DNA of 64,000 nt from the NCBI GenBank assembly GCA_013339765.2, contig CM023448.1:330323941-330387940 (forward strand), written 5' to 3'. The stretch's first letter is position 1. The number at the start of each line of letters is the position of its first letter. A program made the position numbers and the translations under genes. The notes under the pieces are model-generated. The model did no database searches. It saw only the letters and a program-made list of their open reading frames with translations, and was not told where the DNA came from. This DNA comes from Haemaphysalis longicornis (taxonomy: Eukaryota; Arthropoda; Arachnida; Ixodida; Ixodidae). Below, piece by piece: positions 23,347 to 34,839 of this stretch.

Positions 23347-24050
23347 TGTTACGAATCAGCCCGCCGCAGTGCTTTGTGCAACACTCCTCGACTGTGTGGC
23401 AAAGCCTCCACTACGTGCGCCTTTCGAGCAGGCCTCCCTGTCGGTGACTCATGCTTTCAGCCGACAGATCCAAACACGACGCTACATGTCTGGATCGCTG
23501 GCGCCTCGCTACCGGCGGCATTCAAACTTCGGTGGCGGCCGACGCAACACGCAGAGACTTGTCCGAAGGACGCGGAAGCCGTTGCGGATACCTCCTCTCC
23601 CCCCTCTCTAGAACTCCGCGTGCGCCGCTACTACCGACCGCTCACGAACTCTGGAAAGAGTGTTGAGTGTGTCTGTACCGTTCGTGTCGTGTGCACAATC
23701 TAGAGGGGACGCTTGTTTGACGGTTAGAGCTTTGGGTATAAATAAGACCGCCCAAGCGCTGTAGTTTATTCCTGCTTCGGCAGTGAATCAATGCTGTCAC
23801 TCTGCTCGAGTCCTGTACTGTAACCTCGCCCGTCGGGGGATTGCTCTTGTCTGGCTATGGCCCATCTCTCGCCATGGAGTAAACAGTTACGTTTGCCTTC
23901 GGCTTCTGGTCTTCTTCGAGGCAGCAACATTGGCTGGCCACTCGCTTCACCACGCTACCACACGCATGTCGGAGGCGACGGAGCTCGGCTCGGTATGCCA
24001 TCCCGTATGCAGCAACGGGTTGTCAGCGGTGGGATGACAACGTCGCTACA
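23347..24050 (+). repeat. Probable 3' LTR of the Gypsy remnant
   Basis: The segment begins TGTTACGAATCAGCCC and ends with CGTCGCTACA, so it has TG...CA ends. It carries a TATA box (TATAAATA, 23737-23744) at a position suited to an LTR promoter. No second copy lies in the window, so LTR identity is inferred from position and ends only. Tick Gypsy LTRs often start TGTTAC, but the inverted end match is poor here. Confidence 0.5.
23737..23744 (+). promoter_or_regulatory. TATA box in the LTR candidate
   Basis: TATAAATA within GGGTATAAATAAGACC, about 390 bases into the LTR candidate. Start-site sequence downstream is not clear. Confidence 0.55.
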
Positions 24051-24079
24051 GCGTCCAGAGCTATAAAAATCAATAAAAG

Positions 24080-24828
24080 TAGGTTGGTTGACTAGACGTC
24101 CCGTTTTCGCCGGGACAGCCCCGTTTTCGAGGTCCGCTTGTGCCATTCCGTCTTTTTGTCCCTAATAAACACTGATGTCCCGTTTTCGCAGGACTGCATA
24201 GTTCAGAATTAACCCCAAGCAAGTTGATCAGACCAAGTGTGCCGACTCGTATATTTTACAAATATAACCTTAAGTACTTCAAAATATTTTACCAAGAGAG
24301 TAGCATTTAGATCTATTCTTACCGAGGAGGACTATAAAGTTTCATGGAGAAAACGACTTTGATGAGGCCTTATTTCACCAGTGGACCATTGTCAAGCAAG
24401 TCATTGAAAAGGAACTAGAAGATTTGAACTCTTCGGGTATTGGTGTTTCCGAGAGATCGGTACAAGTCTTCAAAGAGATGACGACAGGGGCTGTACGCTG
24501 CGCTGACATTTCTGGCGTGGCGGAACGGGGTCTTAGTTTTTGCGTTGGCTCTTATGGAGCGCCTTTTTTTTTCATTGTGAACTGCTGTCTATATCAACCT
24601 GCTGTCTATATTGCGTGCTATTGTGCCGCTGAACTTAGCGTACAAGTGCGAAGAATTTTACAGTCGAGTCTCGCGTCATTAGGTACCTGCTTAAAAAAAT
24701 TGAAACGTCGACCAAATACACCCGATCTAAACCTTTCTCCCGATCTAAACCCGTTTTGTCTTTTGTGCGCTCTCCCCCTCCCCCGCTGTTGTGTCCGGTT
24801 TTCTACCTCCAGGAATATGGTCACCCTA
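24080..24828 (+). mobile_element. hAT-type element remnant with an 8-bp target duplication
   Basis: The ends are TAGGTTGGTTGACTAGACGTCCC at the left (first 14 bases TAGGTTGGTTGACT) and the complement of TAGGGTGACCATA at the right. Both are related to the TAGGGTGACCA termini known from hAT elements. The octamer AATAAAAG flanks both sides exactly (24072-24079 and 24829-24836), the hAT duplication length. Inside, a short plus frame (DFDEALFHQWTIVKQVIEKE, near 24350-24410) may be transposase debris. At 749 bp the copy is inactive. Confidence 0.82.
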
Positions 24829-24927
24829 AATAAAAGTAGAACGCCTGGAACCGCTCTAGAACTTTAGTCGCGGTCAGCAGCCTCTCTGTGCTTCTCTGTG
24901 CTTCGTCTAGGGGGAACTTGTTAAAGC

Positions 24928-25330
24928 TTAAAGGGACCCCGAATTTGCTTGGACAGTAGTTAATCACACAACAGTAGACAGGCATGGTGCTTCGTAGCGC
25001 AGCAGATGGGGCTCGCGCACCGCTCGCACTCGCTTGCTGATCTGACCAAACAGGTAACTGTGGTAACTATGCTTCACGCTGACGCCGCTCGAGTCGCTAG
25101 CGTGGTATGACGTCACTGAAACTTTGTTATGCTCGAAATACATTGACGTTATGGTTAGTGGCGCTAGCTATGTGTCCCGATCTCCACAACGATCATTTAA
25201 GTACTTTTTAGAAGCGAATTAAAATATATATTAAACGTTTGCTGTACCAGCACTTCGTGTTGAGTGTCCTTGCATATAGCCTACAACAGGCTTTTGACAG
25301 ACCTAAAATTTAGCGTCTCAACCCCTTTAA
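24928..25330. mobile_element. Small element with TTAAAGGG ends
   Basis: It begins TTAAAGGGACCCCGAATTTG and ends CAACCCCTTTAA, giving short inverted TTAAAGGGR termini around a 403-bp non-coding core. The same type of terminus (TTTAAAGGGACAC) occurs at 10594. It is probably a MITE-like element. No target duplication is clear. Confidence 0.5.
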
Positions 25331-25527
25331 CTTTTTTCGCTCTAGTGGGTATAGAGTTACTAATTTAGGGGTGAATAATTTCTTTTAACTCAAACCATAA
25401 TATTTCAATGGTCGTGGAACTATCGTTTGATAACTCTTCGAAGGAAAGAAACTTCAGAATTAGGTGGTTTAGTATGCTGGTGTCGTCAGCGGAATTAAAA
25501 TCCGGGTATGTAATTTTTGTTTGCGAA

Positions 25528-25672
25528 AACCGAAAACGCCCGTGTGTTCGAGATTTCGGCGCATGTTAAATATCCCCCACATGGTTAAAATTATTCCGCA
25601 GCCCTCCACAACGGCGCGCCTCATCGCCTATGGAGCGTCGGCGCGTTAAACCTTATAATAAATCAAATCAAT
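25528..25672 (+). mobile_element. SINE 3' fragment
   Basis: Plus-strand Ruka-like body from GAAAACGCCCGTGTGTTCG to an altered tail (CTTATAATAAATCAAATCAA). The tRNA-like head is missing. It is more diverged than the copies at 4720 and 53731. Confidence 0.85.
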
Positions 25673-25689
25673 TTTTGTTTGATGGTTCT

Positions 25690-26135
25690 ACTTTGACTTG
25701 GAAGAGGACAGTTCACAATGTGAGCTTGTGATCAGATATGCCATCCGTAAGGTCTATATTGGTTTTATCGGCTGGGAAGTGGTCTCTTACGAATATAAGG
25801 TTAAGAATATTTGAAGTTACTCCCTGAACATATGTAGGTTGATCGACTACTTGGTGAAGCGCAGCATTGAGTTGATAATGACCTCTGAGCACGCGGAGGG
25901 AAGATTCAGTTCGCCCGTCGATATTGGAAAGTTTAAAAATGCGCAACAGGGTGAATCTTGTGTTTTGTATGTTTCGTTCAATAAAATTGTGAAGGAATTG
26001 CATGCTACCTTCGCCAGAACCAGGACTGCGATAGCAGCATCCGATGGTTGCTGTGTGAGGGCCAAAGCTTCACAGGGGAAGTTAACTCTGCAGGACTTCT
26101 TTCTGAGGTCCCGCACAACAGGCCTTCTTGAAACC
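25690..26135 (-). pseudogene. LINE endonuclease domain fragment (CR1-like)
   Basis: On the minus strand the frame has GEGSMQFLHNFIERNIQNTRF, then FKLSNIDGRTESSL where active copies carry a GDFNxPxIDW-type motif. It continues with QPTYVQGVTSNILNLIFV and ends in DGISDHKLTL with the conserved SDH. This is the second half of an APE endonuclease. Changes at the catalytic GDFN site and upstream stops make it dead. Confidence 0.75.
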
Positions 26136-26379
26136 AGAGGAAAATACAAGCCTGTTTTTACTTTGAGCACCTGCAACAAACACTGACTCCTGCTCACGCT
26201 GAAAAGGACTAAGCATTTCCATTCTGCGGATGTTGATATTTTCAATACCTCGCTCAATCTATTCACCTCAAACGTTTGCAACGTAGAATATGGCTGTTGT
26301 TCATTCCTATAAACCAGCACAGTATATTTTTTTCACTGTTCTATCAGACGGACATACTTTTTCTCTAGTAGCACTTCGC

Positions 26380-26560
26380 ACAATCACTAACAGTGAGCAG
26401 TGGGAGACCGTGTTGCGAAACTCCTACCTGGAAGATCAACTCTGGGCCGTCCAGCTGGTTGAGGACGCTACCAGAGCCGAAGGTCTCACGGCCGACGACT
26501 AAGGATCACAGTTTGGAAACTGAATAGTTTATTCTCTCTCTCTTAGTAGAAGTTGGCCTC
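26380..26560 (+). mobile_element. LINE 3' end fragment
   Basis: It reads SEQWETVLRNSYLEDQLW, VQLVEDATRAEGLTADD, stop, and matches the C-terminus of the longer LINE copy at 50170-50300. A T/C-rich tail (CTCTCTCTCT) follows. Only the last 180 bases of the element are present. Confidence 0.8.
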
Positions 26561-28299
26561 TTGTTTTGGTGTTCCCTTGTTAGTTGCATTGTACGCTGTT
26601 CACGTGAGCACGTTAATCCGGGATGAGTATACATTTTCATTGATATTTGTGACGAAATTATATCTTTCTCTTGTATATTACAGTTCAGTTCATGTTTTAT
26701 TGTACGTAGTGTATACATTTCTAAGTTAAAAGATTTGTTTGCTGACTTTTGTTTCTTCTTTACTCACGTGCCCGTACTGCGGGCTGTCGGCCGTTCCGGC
26801 CACGTTAAAAATGTTTGTGATACATTGATCGAGAGATTGATTGATTTATTACGTGCTGCCCACTTTGTGCAGCGGCGGTTGCTATCAATGGTTTTTTTTC
26901 CCTCTTTTTTCTGTGTGACCACGAGAAAAAGGTTGCACGCCTGCATTCCCCTGCACCTCGGTGCTCAGTGTCGCTGCTGCCAGCATCCGAGACGCAATTA
27001 CTCCTCATCGCGGCTGCTGCTGCAACCGGGCTAGCGGGACTGCCGCTTGCTCCACGCGTGAGCGCTCTGCGGAGTGCGCTGCCTCCCTCCCCCGAGAGCC
27101 CAGACTGCCGGTCTCCTTAACCTCCGCTAGGGCTGCCACTGCAGAGAACATCCATCAGCGGACTGCTCGCAATGCGGCCCCATGATGGCGCCTAATAAGC
27201 AGCGCTCGCATATAGGCGCCTCCGGGAAGCCCCCGCAGATTGCGTCGCTCTCTTGTCTTCCACGATGCGCACTGCCTCCGTATTCATCGCCTCGCCGCTC
27301 TCCCTTCGAGCTCCGCTTCATCTTTCGGGCTGGTAATGGCATTTCGGCTCCCACGCAGGTCCAATAAACTGCCACTGCCGTGGAATACTCGGGCGCCGAG
27401 TCAGCCCTTCTCTCGGCTGACCCGTCGAGGAAGAGGTACAGTGGATGTGGTTGTGGGCGTGCCTGTTTGTTTACAGTAGCGTTCTTTGAACGCCGTACCA
27501 CCGTTTAACCCCACCGTCGGAGTTCCCCCCTACTTCCAAATACTTATTCCACGTTCGCTTGAACCTCGTAAAACACTCGCCGTTTTATCAATAGCCGCAT
27601 CCAAGAAAAATTTACTCGGTGTTTATCTTTGTCCATTTGCTTTATTTTTGAACTTTTAATATTCCTCCCGCTTTATATCTTCTAATAAAAATTTCATTTT
27701 TGAGAATACGTATTCGAAGAGCTCATGCGCTAAAGCTTGGCACCACCAACAGCCGCATACTGCCCTTGAGCCGCCAGAGAGGTTTAAATCGAACCGAAGT
27801 AATCTTGGCCAGATATCAGCGTTAATTTTATCGGAGGTTTATTTTTGCTTATAGTTTACCCAATTAGCCCACTTAACTTTACAGCGGACTTGATGACAAT
27901 GAAGTTCTTGCAACTTGTACTAATCCCGATTGTCCGACCCTTGTATATGAGCAAGCCGCGGTACGAAACAGCGATAGCGTCCTGTCACCCTATTTAAAAG
28001 CAGAAAATATCAGTCTAGGCACTGCACACGCAAAGCTCTAAAATCACGCCGTTAGTAAAGTCTGTGGCTTTCAAGGTGGCGGGGTCAAAATCAGCAACAA
28101 GAATACCTTACAACATGGGTTGCAGCAGCGATTGGCAGAATCGTATAGAGTCACCGTCCGTGGCCTTGAAAATCGACGCTGTGCTTAGCAGCGCACGTTG
28201 CCCCGTCTTCAAGAAGAGCCAATAGACAGTCAACCGCGTTCGAGGAAACGCAACTCTGTTCGGGAAAACAAGGGCGGCTAATGAGTGCTAATGAGTGGT
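26561..28299. other. Unassigned sequence with a CpG-rich block
   Basis: The segment 26940-27430 is rich in CpG and in short GC-rich frames without recognised domains. It could be a promoter region or an old repeat. The rest, 27480-28280, is featureless. Confidence 0.35.
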
Positions 28300-28897
28300 C
28301 TAGCCGAAAATCACAGGTCGGCCCGGGTTCAACAAATGGAGCGGTTGTGCGCAGTTCTCACGTGGGCCCCGATATTTTACCACCGTCGAGGGTTCGCATT
28401 TATCAGCGCGTTCGCCCCTCCTGCCCGCAGCACAGTGCGCTTCGAGGGCTCGGGGCCCGGCGTTCGCAGTGAGAGCCAGGAACAAGCGCGCCTGATCCAC
28501 CCAGACACCCGCGAGATCCGCAGAAAAAGAACGGAGGGAAGCCGGAGGCACGCGAACCCGGCAGGACCGGTGAACCCGCTCTCGGCGGTGGTTAGCCGGG
28601 TCTACTGGTCGGGCGAGGGCACTCGGTACGCAGTATCGGGGCGCAGGAACGCGAAACCATTGCGCTGCCGGCTGTCCACTTTCCCCGTGACCTTGAAAAG
28701 AAGTCGACAGCACGCGATACGTCCGAGTGCGGGGTCTTCGGCGGTCATTGACAGTCTGTAGCGTCGGCCGACGTCCAATGACGGCTGCCAGGGGCGGGCC
28801 ACGTGGTGCCGAAGGAAGGAACCGGGCAGGTTCTCGATAAAGAAGAAGCGCCTGCCGCCCGGCTCCGCCAATACGCTGCGCCTCGGCTGCCGAGAAC
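28300..28897 (+). promoter_or_regulatory. CpG-rich upstream region of SVWC exon 1A
   Basis: A GC- and CpG-rich segment leading into the first signal-peptide exon. It has a CCAAT box (28775-28779), a GC box GGGGCGGG (28791-28798) and an E-box CACGTG (28800-28805) within 125 bases of the ATG. No TATA box stands at a convincing place. The start site is not defined. The long minus-strand frame across this block (28300-29178) is a by-product of its GC content. Confidence 0.5.
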
Positions 28898-29000
28898 ATG
28901 CGGCCCGGAACTTGCGGCGCTCTGCTGCTGCTCCTCCTGGCGCTGGTCGCCCTGGCCAGCGCGGTCGAGGTGTCCACGAAGAGGGCGCACCTCAAGAACG
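28898..29000 (+). CDS. SVWC gene, alternative coding exon 1A (signal peptide)
   Basis: ATG at 28898 (A at -3) opens MRPGTCGALLLLLLALVALA followed by SAVEVSTKRAHLKN and the first base of a Gly codon. The strong hydrophobic core and the ALASA cleavage-type site indicate a secretory signal peptide. The exon stops exactly at a consensus donor (G|GTGAGT at 29001) in phase 1. Exon 2 at 39694 accepts phase 1 and supplies GT to make Gly. The spliced product would have about 104 residues. No other exon 2 is visible nearby. The exon could instead belong to a neighbouring paralogue whose other exons are lost or unseen. Splicing to 39694 skips exon 1B and an intron of 10,693 bases. Confidence 0.62.
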
Positions 29001-32000
29001 GTGAGTGACGCGGACGCAAGCGCTGCGCTCGACGCCAGTGAGCTTGACAGTTGACGGACTGTGCAGACATCCAGCGTCGTTTTACGGAGAGGAAGAGAAC
29101 TAGCAGATAAGCATCACGGCCGCTTGTTTTCGTCATGCTTGCCTGTGGCAGAGGACCACAATTACATCCAGCTTGCAACTCAGTAGACTATTGTTGGCGT
29201 AAAACTTAATCGGATACCCGTTAGTTTGATCCCTAACATTGAGGAACAAAAAATTGTAACTTCTCTGTCAGCGACGTGTAGCTGACACAGAACACAGAAA
29301 ACACTTTGTCGCCGGCATTTTAGTGTTTTTTTTTTATTTATGTAGGCCCTTCATGCAGCCAGGTCTGGAATTTTATTAGTTCAAGAGACAGGAAGAGCTA
29401 TACTGATTGTAAACGTTTTAGACACCAATTCAATTACTTCTGAACACACCACACACACACACAAAATACACCACACCACTAGGCCCACCCATAGTTGCTG
29501 TCGGATGAGTTTATCCACTGGTTGAAACATGGTGTTGCAAAGACGAGATCAACATTGTAGTGGCTGATTACACTTTTACAAACACCCGTGGGTCTGCTTC
29601 ACACAAACTTCAAGGAGCACCCGTTGGGACCGACATCGCACAACAGACCAATGACTAGGTGATCTCGCTATCAGTGTTTTGACATTGCGCCACGCTATAA
29701 CAAAGCGTTTGGATGTTACCACGCATCACATCTCGTGACCGGATTTTCGCTCGATTTTCTGCCTTCGATGCAACTGTAAGTTATTCAGGCGCACAGCGGC
29801 GAAGCAGAGCAGCAAAAGTATTATATAGCATGGCAACCGTGTTTCGGTGATTGCGACATGTGAAATAGCATTAGTGCAGATCTAGGCGCATAAAATGATT
29901 CATAGAACCCAGGAGGTAAAAAAAAAGGTTAAAAGCGGCCACTGTATAGACCATTGTAAAGCCAAGCTATTGGATAAGTACGCGTTTCTCGCAAAGCTGT
30001 CTGGCTTTCTATTACTTTCAGAAATGCACAGCGCTCCAGAATGACTAGTCACTGCGACCGGAGGTCAACGTTTCGTGAATGCCAAGGACAACCCTTCAAG
30101 TTTAACCCTAACTGGTCGTCTGCGGTCGGACACTTCGCAACACGAGAATGACGTTTTGCACAGCTCTATCTTAGCGCAGGATGCACTTTTTTTAATGTAA
30201 TCGTACGCTTGGCCTCTTGTTTGCTCAACCTTCCCTGTTGATCTCAGTGATTGTTTATTAAGTGACGTTGCGGGAAAGGCTCGCACTTCGACCTTGTTGC
30301 ACGATTATTTGCTGCGATACGATGCGCACAAACCTCTCTAGGTACAGTGCAGAACGCTTCGACATTCTCCGCAGCATGCATGCGCGTGGTGCGTTCACGC
30401 CCTGTTTCCAAAGCGGCAAAGACAAATATTGCACTTTAGGGCATCCGTAAGAAACCGCAATCATGAAACGCCATTCCATGATTCGGAAGCGCGCTCCAAA
30501 CATAACAGGGGTAGGGTTGTGAGCGGCGTTTCATCGTGTTTTCCTCTTCCGTCTCGAGCAATATCACGATCGTCACTTTGGCGAACAGGGGTGCACGGAA
30601 TAGCATTTCAAGTACAGTAAACCACTGGTATGCCCAAGTCCTCGGGACAGGAAACTTTATTCGTTATAAGCGATACTTTGTTAAAACAGAAATGATTTGC
30701 TCGTAATGCACTGCGGTGCGGACTATAAGGCACTTCGTTGAAAGCATGATTTCGAATAAAGCGATTTTCGTGTAATGATGGCTAGCTGTGCTTAGAATCA
30801 TAATCTACCCGCGGCTGTCCTTTAATTAACCAACCTAAGATCCGCCCTACTCCCTAAGAATTGACGCTGGCATTTTCATCTCCACTGCACCTGGATGGGC
30901 CATCCACTGCGTCGAAGGGGACAAATATTGCAAATAACAGGCAGCGACATACAAGCTAACCGAAAACCGCGATCTGCTCTGTGACACGACGCAATTCAAA
31001 ACGCCACGTTTGCACTCCGCGATATCGAAACGGGGACCGTGAATTTTAGGTTGAATCTTGCGCTGGGGCTCATCACGGGTCTGACTTGCCCCTTCATTCC
31101 CAAGAATTTGTCCCTCCAATGGGCTGTGGGGAAGCCGATTCGCTGTATGTTTTATCTACTTCATCACGATTGTTTTTTTCTGCGACAGGACACCCTGTTC
31201 CCAACAAAATGCCATACCCAGGTTCATCTGATGCCCAACATAGTCGTCATAGATTGAGTGATATTCAACATGCTGATTCTTCGACGTGCCAGTCATGGCA
31301 AGAGCTTTTTTTTAGAAAAAAAATGAAACTGCGGAAGACAAAACATAGAATTTTTGAGCAACGTAGTGAAACCAAATTTTGAAGTCACGCCAAAGCAAGA
31401 GTAATTTTCCTCATTCAATGCGCAGTAAATTAGAGAAACGTCAGATAACTTTTGGAAGCTGGTCTGGAAAGTCAGCCGCTTAAAAAGTTATGTTCCCTTA
31501 CAATTGCTCTGGAAAGGCGGGTTTTCATTTTCTATGAGTACTTGCTAAGAAGAACTGGTAATGTGTGGGAGGAACGTTTATGAAAGGCTAGCGAAGAACG
31601 TGAAGAAAGGACATATTCAGGCGCATTCCTGCCTCTATAAGGGCTTCGCATGCGGCGCTGTCAGCTGTTACGGAAGGCAGAAAATTAATCTACGCCTGTG
31701 AATGCAGGTCCCAGGTCCGAGCTTACGGAGCAATTCTCTGAAGGTTTAGACTCCTGGATCACAACAGCGAATACTTGAATATGTGAGAGTTTTCAAGGGA
31801 GAGGTGAGTCGTGTAGATGGAAATTTGTAAAAATTACCTACACAACTTGCAAATCAGCGTGGGTTGAACGTCGTGATAAGGACAGGCACAGTCGGTTCGA
31901 CGGCGCAGTAATGGCTCGAAAGCCGTTGGAAATCTGTGTCACGTCCCTTCGTCTCTTTCATGCCTCCGTGATGTCAGTGTAGTGGGCGTAGCTTGTTTCT

Positions 32001-32106
32001 CTAACTTTGAAGCAAGGTTCGGTATTGTGGACGTGATAAGTAAAAATGGCATTTTGATGCCGAAAAAAATCGACGCACTGCACACAACAGGATTGCACGT
32101 TTCAGT
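29001..32106. other. Intron (after exon 1A), no recognised element
   Basis: No domain or clear repeat family is seen. A CAC-rich run lies near 29450. Text near 30610-30770 (CAGTAAACCACTGG, TTCGTTATAAGCG) is faintly like decayed pogo-type ends and is not proven. Confidence 0.4.
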
Positions 32107-32126
32107 GCTGGCCGAAGCTACTATTG

Positions 32127-32127
32127 C

Positions 32128-32190
<63 letters not shown>

Positions 32191-32192
32191 TT
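32127..32192 (+). repeat. (TTTA)n microsatellite between imperfect direct repeats
   Basis: About 16 TTTA units. A 20-base sequence (GCTGGCCGAAGCTACTATTG, 32107-32126) and a version with four changes (32193-32212) flank it. The flanks look like an old target duplication around an element reduced to its tail. Confidence 0.7.
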
Positions 32193-32212
32193 GCTAGCCG
32201 AGGCTACCATCG

Positions 32213-32453
32213 ATTATTGATTGATTGATTGAGTGACTGATTGTATGCATGTATGTACGTGCGTACGTACGTACTAATGCTGTTTATGTGGTTATGGATG
32301 TCGCAAGCTAAGTGTTCAGTGGTTTTCAAAATCAGAATAATTTAACTTTCTCATACAAGATAGAAAAGAAAAATAAACATAGCACTCTCCTCGCTTACCG
32401 ACAGATTGCGCATGGTAGTGAAATTAGGAACAATTCAAGTTGATATTGTATTA

Positions 32454-32456
<3 letters not shown>
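32213..32456. other. Intron spacer
   Basis: Short TTGA and TACG runs and nothing else are recognised. Confidence 0.4.

Positions 32457-32540
<84 letters not shown>
32457..32540 (+). repeat. (TA)n microsatellite
   Basis: About 42 TA units. The minus-strand frame of alternating Ile and Tyr is an artefact. Confidence 0.95.
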
Positions 32541-32544
<4 letters not shown>

Positions 32545-33319
32545 ACTGTCCTCTCATTGTACACACCCTTTTAAGCGGATAGGCAGCCCATAGAGACAAG
32601 GATGACCTTCTCCAAAAAGACAGTGATTGTAATTGCCACCACAAGCAAAATATATTCTGCGCCGTTTATTTGTTGGAATCATTTTTACTCGCACACGACA
32701 GCCTTAGCCCGTCGCTCACGTTTCCCAGACTTCCCTTATGTCGAACTTTTTTTAAATTAAGCCGAGCACATTTTGGGCACTTTAAGCCGAGCACTTTGAG
32801 CTTCTTTTTAACGGGAGACTACAGTATCTTCGTGGCTGCCTCTTTTCGCCCTGAAAACGTGTATGTGTCCGATAACCATCTTGGCAACGGGCAATGGCAG
32901 TTTGTGTTGCTTAAAGGCGGCGCTGAATTTCGCGGAGCACTAAAGCACCCTTCGGAAAGCCAGGTAGCTGGTCTTTCCGCAGGTGCTTTCGAACGCGTCA
33001 AGGCTGACCGGTACCCAGTGCCACGGTGTCCCGAAGGCATGTAGGCCAGGAGCCTGTGGGTGCTGTTTGTCGTCGTTGAACGCCGGAGCGTTCCCTGGGC
33101 TTGTGCGATTCTGGTCTCGATCAAGCTCCTCCCTGCAGGCCGGTGCGTGTATGCTGGACGGGAGATCTTCCATGGGCGAGTGAGGAGGCGAACGCCGTGC
33201 CAACAGATCTCCTGCGACATCCGGAAGCGGGAAGTCACCATTGAAAGGTGACGAGTCTCAGCGTGCCTGCTTTATGATAGGTTGGCTTCAAGCACCGAAG
33301 CAAAATCCACGAAGCAAAA
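32541..33319. other. Intron sequence with overlapping GC-rich frames
   Basis: Frames of 124 residues (+, 32670-33044) and 140 residues (-, 32819-33241) overlap without any domain I recognise. Treated as non-coding. Confidence 0.35.
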
Positions 33320-33324
33320 CTCTA

Positions 33325-33505
33325 TTAGGACCACGGATCAATTTGGACCACTGAGGTCATTTAGCGTACGCCGAAATCGCGTATGCAGGCGTACGAACTT
33401 GTATTTCTCCTTCGTAAGAAATGTGGCCTTATTGTCCGGGAATGAACCCCGCGACCTCGCATGTATGAGCACAATGCCTTGACCGCTGTACGCCGCGGAC
33501 CTTAT
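33325..33505 (-). mobile_element. Old diverged SINE
   Basis: On the minus strand the order matches the Ruka-like SINE. A head with GAGGTCGCGGGGTTCATTCCCG comes first (first 12 bases GAGGTCGCGGGG, a damaged B box), then CGATTTCGGCGTACGCTAA, TGGTCCAAATTGATCCG. It carries many substitutions compared with the other copies and no clear tail. Confidence 0.65.
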
Positions 33506-34839
33506 CTGTCACCTATACTTGTCTTCAATCATGAAACATGAATAATGAAACAAAGCACCTCGTTTATTTATTTAGTCTATACTATACATCACAATTGACC
33601 GGGCAATTACGTAGGGGCGGGGATGGGGGAAGTGGTGGAGGCGTACGAAGAGGGAAATTCAAAGACAACAATACAAACTCTATTATTCCATGGTGCCCGC
33701 AGAATTAAAGTCACACGTGCGCAGTAAAAGACATGACCCATGTGCGCTACCCACGTTGGCCGGACGCGACAATTTAAAAGTAAGAAAGGCTACCCATCAA
33801 TACAGAACCGAATCTAGCTTGCATTGCGTGATGTCACAGCGTAGACCACATTTTTGAGTCAAATTTTATGCTGGCTGTCGTCATTGGCTCATTTAACCGC
33901 AGTTATTGGCCATTTCTGTGCATTGCCGGGAAGCAGACTCGCGGACATTTTTAGGGTAAATTTCGACAGCGCGTTTTTATTTCCTTCCAATGTCAACATG
34001 CACTTTTAAGGGCTTTTTTGCCGCACTGCGCGTGTATCTGCTGTAACTAAAACGTATTAAGGCAGGCGCATGACGCAATGGATGCAAATCTTGACTCTTC
34101 CCGTATTTTTCATGTTGCCTTGCAATTGCAGCGCCAGAGTCCCGCTAATACATTTTGTAACAACCTCTATGGTGGCAGGCTGCAAGCGTTTTGAAAGGCA
34201 ATACTAAATGGCTTAAGTTAAGGAATGAAAATAAAATGCCTACCTGGGGTACTCTCGCGTGTGTTATCTTGTGAGCAGCAAAGGAAGTATTTTTTTTTTA
34301 ATTCAAGCTATTGTATTCACCAAAGGACACGCCCAGTAACATCTGATACTTGCAAAGTTATCTCTTTATTAATGAAATTAACCACTATCGCTGTCTTTAG
34401 CGTTTCGGGGCAACACTTATTTTTCTGGGGTGTATACTTTACTTGTAAGGGGCAAAAGTCCTTTCGCTTTATTGACCGCACTCCGTTCATTGAAGCAATG
34501 CGCCACGACGTGAACGCAGTCACGGTGAAAGGAGACGAACAAATCTTGGAAATCTACAAAAAAGGATATATCATCCTTATATTATCGAGATGGTTTACAT
34601 AGGTGATGTATCATTGAGATCATCTGGGAAGAAAACATTTTTTTTTATTTCTCCAGCTGTTCAATGGTTTTCGGAAAATTCCTGGATAATTATTAGTATG
34701 TCTCCTGGTTTAGTGTTCTGATAGGACTGGACTGAATGGGAGGTCCCCGAATGCTTTTCGCAGCCTGTAGAAACGACAGTGGTAAATTGACAACCCCGAT
34801 AATGATATTACTATGTCGATTGTTTCGGGACAGTCATTA
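33506..34839. other. Intron sequence, nothing recognised
   Basis: The 125-residue plus frame at 34225-34602 shows no domain. No repeat family was identified. Confidence 0.4.

Noticed and set aside
28300..29178. 292-residue minus-strand frame
   Set aside because: It lies in a CpG-rich block with few stop codons on either strand, has no domain, and opposes a well-supported signal-peptide exon.
30600..30790. Second pogo-type element
   Set aside because: Only faint resemblance of CAGTAAACC and TTCGTTATAAGCG text to pogo ends; no paired inverted terminus or TA duplication was found.
31189..31382. Possible exon after a polypyrimidine tract and CAG
   Set aside because: The acceptor looks plausible, but the reading has no cysteine pattern or donor and no family resemblance.
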